64,000 bases of DNA from Flammeovirgaceae bacterium UBA6059 (GCA_002435755.1 DIYH01000008.1:1-64000); one strand, 5' to 3'. Counted from the stretch's first letter, positions 8,748 through 16,702 are shown. Translations and numbers: made by a program. Notes: generated by a model not told the origin, from the letters alone.

Positions 8748-9272
8748 ATGAATGAATCCGTTTACATTTTCTCCTACGGCTCCAACCTACTCCATCAACG
8801 CATCAAGGAGCGTGTCGCTTCTGTGCAAGTGGTCCGCAATCATCAATTGAAAGGTTATCAACTCGCGTTCAACAAACAAAGCATCGACGGATCGACTAAA
8901 GCCAATATCGTCGCCACAAATAACCTTCAGGATTACGTTTGGGGTGTAATCCACAAAATCAATTCAGCAGATAAGCCGATCCTGGATGAATTTGAAGCCT
9001 TGGGCAAAGGCTATGATCACCTCACATTTGAACTAGAAATCGGAGGGTCAATGCAAATAGTCTATGCCTACATGGCCACCGACTCACAGTACTTAGCTGA
9101 TGGACAACCATGTGATTGGTATTACAACTATGTTATTGCGGGAGCAATAGAAAATGTCTTCACTAAAAGGTATATCAAGAAGCTCAAAGAATTTGAGTCT
9201 ATACCAGATACAGACATGATTAGAAAGCGTGATAATGAGGCAGTGATTGAAAGATCTAAAGAACCTCAATAA
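8748..9272 (+). CDS. Gamma-glutamylcyclotransferase-like (AIG2/GGCT fold) protein, copy 1
   Basis: The frame opens at TTG 8745; the ATG at 8748 is preferred. The protein (174 residues) begins VYIFSYGSNLL, the YGSN substrate-loop signature of the GGCT fold, and has a conserved acidic residue in 'LDEFEALGKGYDH' where the catalytic glutamate of the family lies. It is followed by 'VYAYMATDSQYLADGQPCDWYYNYVIAGA'. Members cyclise gamma-glutamyl amines or dipeptides to 5-oxoproline; the actual substrate here is unknown. It is a close paralogue of the gene at 10206-10763, about 1.5 kb away, with an FkbM methyltransferase between them. Confidence 0.8.
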   Translation: MNESVYIFSYGSNLLHQRIKERVASVQVVRNHQLKGYQLAFNKQSIDGSTKANIVATNNLQDYVWGVIHKINSADKPILDEFEALGKGYDHLTFELEIGGSMQIVYAYMATDSQYLADGQPCDWYYNYVIAGAIENVFTKRYIKKLKEFESIPDTDMIRKRDNEAVIERSKEPQ

Positions 9273-9340
9273 GTTGAAATCAAATGGAGTTTGGTTTAGC
9301 CAGCAATAAATAGATTTATAAAAAGAATTATTGACTAGAA

Positions 9341-10096
9341 ATGCCTCTCGAACTGATAAAAAGAGTACTTCGAAGAGTCCTGCGCAATAAGAAGGATACA
9401 CTCGGTTACTGGCTGGAAAAGTACCTTAGCGAAGGGAAACCTACCATCATTCAGATAGGAGCGAATGATGGTAAAACTGACGATCCACTCTACCAATACG
9501 TTCAAAAAAACGAAAACTGGCAGTTGCTGTTTGTAGAACCAGTAGGTTATTTGTTTGACAGACTAAAAAAGAATTACGGTTCACAAGAGCGCTTCGAATT
9601 CGAAAATGTAGGTATCAATAGTGATGGATCCCCACAACCATTCTACACGATCAAGAAGTCTGAGATCTACAAAGAGAATGGCCTCTCAGAAAAATTCAAT
9701 CAAATCGGCTCGTTTGACAAGGCCCATGTTGTCAATCTTGGTGGCCAACTGTTAGGAAAGGACAGGGTACATGCATTCATTGAAGAAGTTCAAGTAAGCT
9801 GTCTGACCCTAAAACAGTTATTGATACGAAATAATATAAAAGAGTTAGATGCATTACTTATTGATGCAGAGGGATATGATTGGGAAATACTCAAACAGCT
9901 TGACCTAAAGTTGTATCAGCCAAGGATCATCTTCTTTGAGTTCACAAATTTGAATGAAGCTGAAAAGTTGGAAGCCAAAGTCTTCCTGTCACCAATCTAC
10001 TTTCTCTTCCGGTTGGGTATCAACCTTCTGTGCTTCTCAAAAGAAACAACAGACCTGTCAGATCTTCGACATTTGAAAAAGTCAATACTGACTTAG
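9341..10096 (+). CDS. FkbM family methyltransferase
   Basis: A 251-residue SAM-dependent methyltransferase. The SAM-binding motif IIQIGANDGKTDDP is at about residues 36-50, followed by a VEP motif (LLFVEPVGYLFDRL) and a later acidic loop (DALLIDAEGYDWEIL, about 168-183), then IIFFEF; these are the usual FkbM landmarks. FkbM enzymes mostly O-methylate glycans, polyketides or lipid-linked sugars. The gene stands alone rather than in a polysaccharide cluster and sits between two GGCT-like paralogues, as if inserted between copies of a duplication. The substrate cannot be told from the sequence. Confidence 0.85.
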   Translation: MPLELIKRVLRRVLRNKKDTLGYWLEKYLSEGKPTIIQIGANDGKTDDPLYQYVQKNENWQLLFVEPVGYLFDRLKKNYGSQERFEFENVGINSDGSPQPFYTIKKSEIYKENGLSEKFNQIGSFDKAHVVNLGGQLLGKDRVHAFIEEVQVSCLTLKQLLIRNNIKELDALLIDAEGYDWEILKQLDLKLYQPRIIFFEFTNLNEAEKLEAKVFLSPIYFLFRLGINLLCFSKETTDLSDLRHLKKSILT

Positions 10097-10205
10097 TAGC
10101 CTGACAAGTTTTCTATCAAAAAGATGCCAATAAAAAAACTGACCCTTCAGTTGATCAGTGATCGCCAATTTGCAACCGGTGCTGTTCTTAAGTATGTTTT
10201 GATCA

Positions 10206-10763
10206 ATGAGTGAGTACGTCTATATCTTCTCTTATGGCTCTAATACACTGCTTCTGCGGATCAAAGAGCGAGTGTCTTCAGTACAGGTCGTGAGCAAGCA
10301 TGAGCTGAAGAACTACCAACTGGCTTTCAACAAGCAAAGTATCGACGGTTCTACGAAAGCGAACATTGTGGAGACAGGTGATCCGAAGGACTCAGTATGG
10401 GGTGTGGTCCATAAGATCAAGTCAGAGCACAAGCTGGTCCTGGATAGGTATGAGGCTCTAGGAATGGGTTATGACCAGATGACTTTCAACTTGAAGTTGT
10501 CTGGTAGCGCACAAACTATCTATGCCTACATGGCCACAGAACCTCAATATTTGGCAGATGGACAACCCTATAATTGGTATCTAAGCTTTGTGATTGAGGG
10601 GGCTATCGAGAATGGTTTTCCTGAAGGGTATATCAAGGAACTTCGAGCTACCCGGTTTCAAACTGATACTAACACTCAAAGACGAGAGCTAAACGAGGCA
10701 ATACTAGAACGTGCCAGTGTAGATCTTGGGTGGCCCCCTGCTATTTCGCCAACGATTCTCTGA
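10206..10763 (+). CDS. Gamma-glutamylcyclotransferase-like protein, copy 2
   Basis: A 185-residue paralogue of the gene at 8748-9272. It opens MSEYVYIFSYGSNTLL with the same YGSN loop, and carries LDRYEALGMGYDQ at the catalytic-acid position and YAYMATEPQYLADGQPYNWYLSFVIEGA in the second half. Similarity runs through the whole length up to about residue 160, after which the tails diverge. The gene is followed by a palindrome-rich 311 bp gap. Two nearby copies suggest a duplication; whether both are active cannot be told. Confidence 0.8.
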   Translation: MSEYVYIFSYGSNTLLLRIKERVSSVQVVSKHELKNYQLAFNKQSIDGSTKANIVETGDPKDSVWGVVHKIKSEHKLVLDRYEALGMGYDQMTFNLKLSGSAQTIYAYMATEPQYLADGQPYNWYLSFVIEGAIENGFPEGYIKELRATRFQTDTNTQRRELNEAILERASVDLGWPPAISPTIL

Positions 10764-10876
10764 TGCTCGCTGTGGTTTGTATCACAGTAAATCACACCAC
10801 AAAACTTCTGGAATATGAACCTCCAAACGAGAAGTTTTTATGCTAGAGAGATTCCCAAGTTTCGTTCTTAGCTCAC

Positions 10877-10922
10877 TCGCAAGGGAATGACGTTCGTATA
10901 ACCTAGCGCTATTCCCTTGCGA
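10877..10922. repeat. 12 bp perfect inverted repeat (long hairpin)
   Basis: TCGCAAGGGAAT (10877-10888) is matched exactly by ATTCCCTTGCGA (10911-10922), with a 22-base loop. Less perfect pairing extends outward through CTTAGCTC and GAGCTTAG. It lies between two convergent genes and could be a bidirectional transcript end, but there is no clear T-run, so a repeat-element origin is equally possible. Confidence 0.7.
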
Positions 10923-10977
10923 CTTTGCGGAGCTTAGGAGACTTAGGAACTTAGCATCAGGTGGTCCTCCGCAATTA

Positions 10978-11034
10978 TTGGTATTATCACCGGCTATCTT
11001 GACAACCTGAAATACTAGTTGGTGACAACATCAA
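10978..11034. repeat. Degenerate pair of REP-like palindromes (BIME-like)
   Basis: TTGGTATTATCACC at 10978-10991 resembles the left RAYT palindrome (TTGGTGTTGTCACC), and TTGGTGACAACATCAA at 11019-11034 resembles the right one (one stem mismatch). They occur in the same order and opposite orientations as the palindromes around the RAYT gene, but only about 25 bp apart, as expected for a non-autonomous derivative that keeps just the two ends. Confidence 0.6.
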
Positions 11035-11074
11035 AGAGGACGTAAGACCCCTCGGCATCTCAAATGAATAGAAT

Positions 11075-11779
11075 CTACCCTTTCAACTGCTCCAACACTG
11101 CGCGTTTGTAGCTAGTACCTATAGGTACTTCTTTGTCCCCTATCTCAATATCCTGATGGGTAAAGGCCGTGATCTTAGTGCTGTTGACAATAAAGCTACG
11201 GTGTATTCTCAGGAATGAGGACGGTAGTAGTTCTTCAAAGTTGGTGATCGTGTTCTTGGAAACAATCTGGGCTTCTGTCGTGTGGATGGTGATGTAGTCC
11301 TTTATACTCTCCACATATAGAATGTCATCAAAATAGACCTTGAGGTTCTTCTTATTGGAGTAGACGTATATAGAACCACCCGTCTTGGCTGGCGTGTCAG
11401 GCATCTCAGGAGTAGCTGTTTTTGACTTGAGGTGCTTGTTGATGGCTTTAAAGAACCGATCAAACGAAATTGGCTTGAGTAGGTAATCAACCACTTCTAT
11501 TTCGTAACTCTCAAATGCATACTCCCGGAAGGCTGTGGTGAGAATAACAGCGGGTGGGTTTGAAAGGGACTTGATAAAGCTGATACCATTGATCCCCGGC
11601 ATCTCTATATCCAGGAAAATAAGATCTACTTTTTTCTGGTTGATAACCTGGAAAGCGCTCATAGCATCTCCACAAGTATCCACAAGTTCCAACTGTGGTA
11701 CCTGTTCTACATAGCCTTTGATGACTTTGATCGCCAGCGGCTCATCATCTACTATCAGGCATTTGATTGATTCACTCAT
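11075..11779 (-). CDS. LytTR family response regulator
   Basis: A 234-residue regulator. Residues 1-120 form a receiver domain (CLIVDDEPLAIKVIKGYV with the acidic pair; phospho-acceptor Asp in DLIFLDIEMPG at about 57; Thr in VILTTAF; Lys in DYLLKP). Residues about 130-234 form a LytTR DNA-binding domain (DDILYVESIKDYITIHT, FLRIHRSFIVN, EIGDKEVPIGTSYK). It is transcribed just after the LytS-like kinase at 11817-12887, 37 bp downstream, so the two make a two-component system of the AlgR/LytR kind. Target genes are unknown; the divergent ankyrin gene is one candidate. Confidence 0.95.
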   Translation of the reverse strand: MSESIKCLIVDDEPLAIKVIKGYVEQVPQLELVDTCGDAMSAFQVINQKKVDLIFLDIEMPGINGISFIKSLSNPPAVILTTAFREYAFESYEIEVVDYLLKPISFDRFFKAINKHLKSKTATPEMPDTPAKTGGSIYVYSNKKNLKVYFDDILYVESIKDYITIHTTEAQIVSKNTITNFEELLPSSFLRIHRSFIVNSTKITAFTHQDIEIGDKEVPIGTSYKRAVLEQLKG

Positions 11780-11816
11780 AAGTATCTTTTATGCTCTGGT
11801 ATGCATTTATTTTAGC

Positions 11817-12887
11817 TCAGCTTAAGTTGATAGTCAAAGTCACTTTATATGCTTCATTAGTATCTTTTATTTCCAGCGTATACCGGTCCGGATAGAGTAA
11901 GTCAAGTTGCCTCTTGACATTTTGAACTCCGATTCCACGATTTTTTTGCTTGGATTCCGGTAGGTTAAGTGCCTTCGAGTTATACACTTCAAAACTGAGT
12001 CTACTGTCATTCTCTGTAAGGCGGATCTTAATGACCGGCACCCCATCCACTCGCTTTAATGAATATTTAAATGCGTTCTCCACCAAGGATATCAGTATCA
12101 AGGGTGCCACCTGAGCCTCCTTGTTTTGCACCTGTGCATCTAGCAGTATACTAAGTTCATCCTGATATCGGAGGGTTTCAAGGTCCACATAGTTTTCAAT
12201 GAGCTCCCATTCTTTCATTACAGGTACAGTCGCCTCATTGCACTCATAGATGGTATAATTGAGTATCTCGGAGAGCTTGATGATCATTTCCGGAGTTCGC
12301 TCGGATTTGTTCTTCGATAGACTATAGATGTTATTCAGCGTGTTGAAGAGAAAGTGAGGATTCATCTGTGCTTTGAGAAAATCCAGTTCTGTTGTCCTTT
12401 TTTCTTTTTCAAGGGTGATCAGCTGGTTTTGCTGAATAAATCGCTCCTTGGTCATCTTTAATAGAAAGAGCAATACCGCAGGTATATAAACCGAGGTGGT
12501 GAATACCTGGATGAGATACATCGGATCAGTGAGTATCTCCACAATAGTCTCTTCAAGGGTTTCAACCTCCATCAATGGCGCAGCAATGTTGATCACTGAC
12601 CAGCGCGCCAACGCAGAAAGTAGATAGGCCAGCAAAAGGAGACTCAAAATGAAAAGCACATATTTTCTTTTTGAGAGCCATCGAGGTATCTGATAGTAGA
12701 TAAGAGTATAAGCTGCGATCATCTGTACAGGCAACAATGCCAGCATGTTAATGAAGTTGTCACGGAGATTACCACCAAAGAGACTACCGTGGTAGGCAAG
12801 GACTACTACCATTGCGGCCCAGAACAATGTATGATTCAGTATTCTGGTATGAATGATACGGTCGAGAAGTTGTGAAGTACTCGTCAT
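11817..12887 (-). CDS. LytS-like sensor histidine kinase (His_kinase family)
   Basis: The frame reaches a TTG at 12908, but the ATG at 12887 (MTSTSQLLDRIIHTRIL) is the likely start, giving 356 residues. Four hydrophobic segments lie in the first 160 residues. The kinase core begins with the signature LDFLKAQMNPHFLFNTLNNIY (phospho-acceptor His in NPHFLFN), followed by an HATPase region (LILISLVENAFKYSLKR, GIGVQNVKRQLDLLY). This is the PF06580-type kinase that works with LytTR regulators, and its regulator is encoded directly downstream. The membrane segments have no recognisable sensor domain. Confidence 0.93.
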   Translation of the reverse strand: MTSTSQLLDRIIHTRILNHTLFWAAMVVVLAYHGSLFGGNLRDNFINMLALLPVQMIAAYTLIYYQIPRWLSKRKYVLFILSLLLLAYLLSALARWSVINIAAPLMEVETLEETIVEILTDPMYLIQVFTTSVYIPAVLLFLLKMTKERFIQQNQLITLEKEKRTTELDFLKAQMNPHFLFNTLNNIYSLSKNKSERTPEMIIKLSEILNYTIYECNEATVPVMKEWELIENYVDLETLRYQDELSILLDAQVQNKEAQVAPLILISLVENAFKYSLKRVDGVPVIKIRLTENDSRLSFEVYNSKALNLPESKQKNRGIGVQNVKRQLDLLYPDRYTLEIKDTNEAYKVTLTINLS

Positions 12888-12928
12888 TGATGATAATCGT
12901 ATTTGCAAATTACGCTCTTTCGGAAGAT

Positions 12929-13033
12929 GGAAACCGTTTCGTCGACGAAGACCTAATTTGTGCTGAGCAATAAGGCAATTTCAAGGCCATATGTGGTTCG
13001 TATGCACTAACTAATCAAACTTCGACGGTTTCC
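12929..13033. promoter_or_regulatory. Inverted repeat in a divergent promoter region
   Basis: GGAAACCGT at 12929-12937 is repeated in inverted orientation as ACGGTTTCC at 13025-13033, with further partial pairing (TCGACGAAG near the left arm, CTTCGACGG at the right). The pair lies between the divergently transcribed LytS kinase and the ankyrin gene, so it may be a shared control site. Its ACCGTT core loosely resembles LytTR-type sites, but this is only an inference. Confidence 0.35.
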
Positions 13034-13143
13034 ACATATTGGTCTTCATTTCTAAGAAGGTGAAGTTTCTCTGACCACATTTGTAGCGTACAAAACCGAC
13101 ACCAGTCGGCTCTAAACAATCATAAGAACAAAACAACAACATA

Positions 13144-14205
13144 ATGAAAAAGCTCATTACCATACCAGTGCTACTACTTGCCTATAATTTTCTTTTAGGA
13201 CAGAGCTGTGACTACTTGCTGGAAGCGGTAAGAAGAAATGACGTCAACCGAGTCAGGGAACTCATTGAAACAGTAGATATAGATTGTAGCGATAGCGACT
13301 ATGACCCAAGAACACCCCTGGTCATGGCTGCTCGTGGTGGAAATAAAGAAATAGCGCTCCTTCTTATTGACGCTGGCGCGGATGTTAATCACAACAACAG
13401 TAACGATGAAACGCCATTGATGGCCGCCTCAGCCAGTGGGATGATCGAAGTAGTACGTGCTATGATCGACAAGGGTGCGGACGTCAATGAAGTGGAATGG
13501 GGAGACGGTACTGCCTTGCTTCTGGCCGCACGTCGCGGACATCTGGATATCGTGAAACTCCTGATTGACGAAGGTGCAAAAGTCAATGCAAAGGTCTGGG
13601 GAGATGGTACTCCGCTCAGCAATGCTGTAGAAAACAATCACATGGACGTGGCAAGAGTACTTCTGGAAAATGGGGCTGATCCAAGCAGCGGCACATTTAG
13701 TGACGGTCATCCTCTCTGGATGGCAGCCAGAAATGGCGATCTCGAAATGGTCCGCATGTTGGTGAGTAGTGGAGCGGATGTCAATGAAAGTTTCGATGGA
13801 GACGGTAATGCTATGATCCAGGCCGCCAAGAGAGGCAATGTCGAAATGCTCAAGCTGTTGATCGATCTTGGGGCAGATGTTGATAAAGGAGTAAAAGGTG
13901 ATGGTAATCCGCTCATCATGGCGGCTAAGTACGGACGTACTGAGGCTGTAGAATACCTTGTCAACCAGGGAGCAGATGTGAACTATGAAGTGACCGGCGA
14001 TGAAACCCCATTGATCAATGCCTGCGAACAGGGTCATCTCAACCTGGTCAAGTACCTGGTCGAGAATGGCGCTGATGTCAACAAGGCATCAAGAGATGGT
14101 TTCTTTTTCTCCTCCAGCCTTCGCACACCTCTCAAGATGGCCAGGAAGTATGGTCATGATGAGATAGAAGACTATCTGCGTCAGCAGGGTGCTACTAATG
14201 AGTAA
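13144..14205 (+). CDS. Secreted ankyrin-repeat protein
   Basis: A 353-residue protein with a signal peptide (MKKLITIPVLLLAYNFLLGQ) and then about nine ankyrin repeats filling nearly the whole chain, each with the pattern 'TPLMAAxxGxxExVxxLIDxGADVN'. Several repeats carry an unusual 'GDG(T/N)' insertion in the hairpin loop. There is no catalytic domain. The protein should act outside the cytoplasm as a binding scaffold. It is divergent from the LytS/LytTR operon, across a region with an inverted repeat, so it may be under that system's control; that link is an inference. Confidence 0.9.
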   Translation: MKKLITIPVLLLAYNFLLGQSCDYLLEAVRRNDVNRVRELIETVDIDCSDSDYDPRTPLVMAARGGNKEIALLLIDAGADVNHNNSNDETPLMAASASGMIEVVRAMIDKGADVNEVEWGDGTALLLAARRGHLDIVKLLIDEGAKVNAKVWGDGTPLSNAVENNHMDVARVLLENGADPSSGTFSDGHPLWMAARNGDLEMVRMLVSSGADVNESFDGDGNAMIQAAKRGNVEMLKLLIDLGADVDKGVKGDGNPLIMAAKYGRTEAVEYLVNQGADVNYEVTGDETPLINACEQGHLNLVKYLVENGADVNKASRDGFFFSSSLRTPLKMARKYGHDEIEDYLRQQGATNE

Positions 14206-14282
14206 TCTGAATTTTCCTGAATCCGACTATTGCTCAAATGGTCACGCAAGTCTATTCCAGCAATTTACCAATCCATATCACA

Positions 14283-15192
14283 ATGAAAAAAGCGATCATC
14301 TCAATAGTCATCAGCATATCTCTTGTATTAGGCTACTTCCTTTTCGAACCTGTTTTCACACTTATTCAGCCGGGAGATAACATATCAGAATACACTCAAG
14401 CCAATAATCAATCATCAGGATAATATTGGAAAGCAGCCGGATAGGATACTTACACAGTATTTCGATTCACTCGAGACACCTTCTCTTTCTATAGCCATTG
14501 GGGTTGACGATGCATTAGTCTGGTCCAATGTGATTGGCTATGCCAGTATACAGGGTAATATACCGGCCGATACACTTACAAAATATCGAGTCGGTAGTAT
14601 ATCCAAGAGTCTCACATCTATTGGCCTGGGACGATTGATCCAAAGCAATATGCTCTCATTAAACACCCAGGCCGGTGAGTACCTGTCGTATGTGAGCGAT
14701 GAGCTATCGAAACTGACTGTACAGGAACTGGCCTCACACACATCAGGCATTAGAAACTATAGTACGTGTATGTGCCTGCCTATATGGGAGTTTTATAGCA
14801 ATGATGAATATAAGACGGTTGAGGCGAGTATGTCGATGTTCAACAATGATGCTCTGCTTTTTGAACCCAGCACAGACTTCAGCTATAGCCCATACAACTA
14901 CACGTTACTAAGTGGAGTGATGGAAGGGGCAGCCAAAAAGGACTTTCTTAGCTTTATGCAAGATGAAGTATTCGAACCTATTGGTCTTCGTCAAACTATT
15001 CCGGGTCATCGAGAAGTAAGAATGTACCACCATGGTGGAAGTGCGGCAGGTGCTATCGCAATGCTGATACTGCTGCCGGAATACAATGTCAGCGTTGCTG
15101 TTACGACCAATAGGTCAGGCCAGTCCTCAGAACTGTTCTCTGTCGCGTATCGTATGGCAGAGCTGTTGATCCTAGAGAGAGATAAACACTAA
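14283..15192 (+). pseudogene. Serine hydrolase (beta-lactamase/class C-like) pseudogene
   Basis: The ATG at 14283 starts a signal/membrane anchor (MKKAIISIVISISLVLGYF) and runs to a TAA at about 14421. The downstream frame continues the protein one base out of phase (DNIGKQPDRILTQYFDSLETPSLSIAIGVDD...) and ends at 15192. The hydrolase part keeps the SxxK motif (VGSISKSLTSIG), the tyrosine motif (YNYTLLSG) and the C-terminal HGG-like box (YHHGGSAAG). Spacing between the last two motifs is much shorter than usual for the family, so besides the frameshift there appears to be an internal deletion. A catalytically competent product is unlikely. An alternative start (GTG 14530) would lack the export signal. 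Confidence 0.7.
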
Positions 15193-15293
15193 TTAAATTG
15201 AGGCAAGCAGTTGATATCATAAGAACATGTGCTCAATTGTATAGGTTAGATGAGTATCATCGGATGTACACCATCAGCTAACAGCATTTGAAA

Positions 15294-15752
15294 ATGATCA
15301 AAGTAAGAAAAGGAGAGTTGCTTCAGCGAAAAGGAGACCTCAACAGCAAGGTTTACCACGTAAAATCTGGCCTTCTGAGGAGTTATGCAATCGATGAAAA
15401 AGGGAAAGAGCACATTTTCATGTTTGCACCGGAAAACTGGACGATAGGCGATGCTCAACCCAAAGAGAAGCCGTGTGATTTGTTTATAGATGCACTGGAA
15501 GACTCTGAAGTGATCGTAATGGTCAAAGATGTCAGTCGTGAGAGTGCCAACGTTGGTGCCTTTATCAAGCGACTACTGGTATTACAGCAAAGGGTCATCA
15601 TGCTCATGAGCGCCCCGGCAATTGATCGATATGAGCATTTTGAAAGTACCTATCCTGAAATAGTGCAACGTGTCTCTCAGAAGATGATAGCCTCCTATCT
15701 CGGAGTTACACCCGAGGCACTTAGCAAGGTGAAGGGCAATCGCCAAAGATAG
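15294..15752 (+). CDS. Crp/Fnr-type cyclic-nucleotide-binding regulator-like protein
   Basis: A 152-residue protein with a cNMP-binding jelly roll (VRKGELLQRKGDLNSKVYHVKSGLLRSYAID...FMFAPENWTIGD) and a short C-terminal helical part ending QKMIASYLGVTPEALSKVKG, the usual end of Bacteroidota Crp-like regulators with a degenerate HTH. The ATG at 15294 is used. Directly upstream in the same frame lie ATG TAC ACC ATC AGC and then TAA at 15279-15281 followed by CAG CAT TTG AAA, which reads like the normal N-terminus interrupted by a stop. The protein as called therefore lacks about 10 or more N-terminal residues. Likely still folded; regulatory activity uncertain. Confidence 0.75.
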   Translation: MIKVRKGELLQRKGDLNSKVYHVKSGLLRSYAIDEKGKEHIFMFAPENWTIGDAQPKEKPCDLFIDALEDSEVIVMVKDVSRESANVGAFIKRLLVLQQRVIMLMSAPAIDRYEHFESTYPEIVQRVSQKMIASYLGVTPEALSKVKGNRQR

Positions 15753-15844
15753 ACCGCTGGATTATTTCTTAATCTAGGTTAATGCATCGGCAGAAAGGCT
15801 ATAGTATGTTCGGGGAGTTAATTCGAAACACAACTCGAACGATC

Positions 15845-16291
15845 ATGAATACTCTTCTTAAAATCTCCTCGGTACTATGGATTATCTGGGGCTTGGTACA
15901 TATTCTGGCAGGCGTCCTAACAGTGAATTTTATACTTGCCGGCGACATAGCCGGGGCAGTAGGAGGTATAGCCGATGCGATTGATCCAGCCATACTTCAA
16001 ATGAATTATCCTAAGGCAGCTGGGGCTATTATTGGACAGCACGCATTCAACCTGCTGTGGATTGGTCTGGTCACTTTCATCAGCGCATTCTACGTCTGGA
16101 AAGGAAATCGTAATGCCATCTTCCTAGCTGCCATTACCGGCGGTCTTGCTGATTTGGGCTATTTCCTGTTTATGGACCTCGGCGGTTATGTTAACCTTGT
16201 ACCTGGCACTGTGATGACCCTTGTTTCATCTGCTGCTATTATTCTGAGCTTCTATGTGACCTTCTCAGGGAATAAGGAACGTGCTTCCTAG
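15845..16291 (+). CDS. Small four-helix membrane protein
   Basis: An upstream frame exists from 15782, but the ATG at 15845 (MNTLLKISSVLWIIWGLVHILAGV) starts straight at the first membrane helix and is preferred, giving 148 residues. Four hydrophobic segments are visible (about 5-30, 58-80, 90-112, 120-142). No catalytic motif or named domain is recognised; it resembles small DoxX/DUF4345-like membrane proteins only in general shape. It lies about 90 bp downstream of the Crp-like gene in the same direction and may be co-transcribed. Confidence 0.7.
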   Translation: MNTLLKISSVLWIIWGLVHILAGVLTVNFILAGDIAGAVGGIADAIDPAILQMNYPKAAGAIIGQHAFNLLWIGLVTFISAFYVWKGNRNAIFLAAITGGLADLGYFLFMDLGGYVNLVPGTVMTLVSSAAIILSFYVTFSGNKERAS

Positions 16292-16486
16292 CCACTGCTT
16301 ATCAGAGGTCAAACGTGGTTCCAGTCCTTGCCAGATGATACGAATGCTGTTGTCCATAATGACCAACCAATAAATCCGTACTCACTTCTTCTCAACCAGT
16401 CAAAAAGAGGACTTGACAATAATGTTCTCGTACTTTCTTGGTTTAAGCAAATGTTTTCATTCATAGATCGTAATGTATTGAGCATG
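16292..16486 (-). pseudogene. Decayed RAYT transposase remnant
   Basis: Read on the minus strand from 16486, the sequence translates as H-A-Q-Y-ITIYE-stop-KHLLKP-R-KY..., matching the intact RAYT copy at 8128-8645 (HPQFITITIYEWKHLLKPDKYKR). Further on it reads SF, stop, LVEKK, stop, VRIYWLVIMDNSIRIIWQGLEP, matching the HUH region but with the two histidines lost. Three in-frame stops and many substitutions show an old, dead copy of the N-terminal half. It abuts the stop of the preceding membrane-protein gene. Confidence 0.75.
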
Positions 16487-16539
16487 ATTTGACAGATTGA
16501 TCACTGCCCAGGTTTATCAATTTTCGGGTATCTGACGGA

Positions 16540-16563
16540 TGCTGGTTCCCGGCAACACCAAAA
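16540..16563 (-). repeat. Degenerate REP-like palindrome beside the RAYT remnant
   Basis: TGCTGGTTCCCGGCAACACC followed by AAAA aligns with the right-hand palindrome of the intact RAYT element (TGTTGGTG-ACAA-CACCAACA). It lies about 55 bp beyond the 5' end of the RAYT remnant, the same side as in the intact element, so it is the decayed right end of that second copy. The rest of the 16292-16702 gap holds only the remnant and, at its right end, the arsR promoter. Confidence 0.5.
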
Positions 16564-16646
16564 TAGAAGCTATTTCAGAAGACTTATTGCTGACAATACT
16601 TACAAGGCCAATCAGTCCCCACAACATCGTTAAATGATTAAAACTA

Positions 16647-16695
16647 TTTGCGTAACCGAATGATTACACTTATACTTGTAACCAAACAGTTACAC
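16647..16695 (+). promoter_or_regulatory. Promoter with two repeated operators for the ArsR-type regulator
   Basis: A -33 TTTG (16647-16650) and a -7 TATACTTG (16671-16678) are spaced by 20 bp, fitting the Bacteroidota consensus TTTG-N(19-21)-TAnnTTTG with one mismatch. Two near-identical 18 bp sites overlap it: GTAACCGAATGATTACAC (16652-16669) between the boxes and GTAACCAAACAGTTACAC (16678-16695) just after. Each is an imperfect GTAAC...GTTAC palindrome and they are 26 bp apart. The arrangement is what is expected for autorepression by the ArsR-like protein encoded 8 bp downstream. Confidence 0.7.
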
Positions 16696-16702
16696 AATAA
16701 CA

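Larger units (their letters stand above)
10764..11074. other. Gene-free, palindrome-rich spacer
   Basis: This 311 bp gap holds no gene. It contains a long hairpin (10877-10922), repeated CTTAG words around 10867-10965, and a degenerate pair of REP-like palindromes (10978-11034). Its make-up resembles mobile-element debris more than a promoter region; the genes on both sides end here (plus strand from the left, minus strand from the right). Confidence 0.55.

Noticed and set aside
13429..14037. Minus-strand frame of 202 codons opposite the ankyrin gene
   Set aside because: It is a shadow created by the repeated ankyrin codons; the plus-strand protein has a signal peptide and clear repeats.
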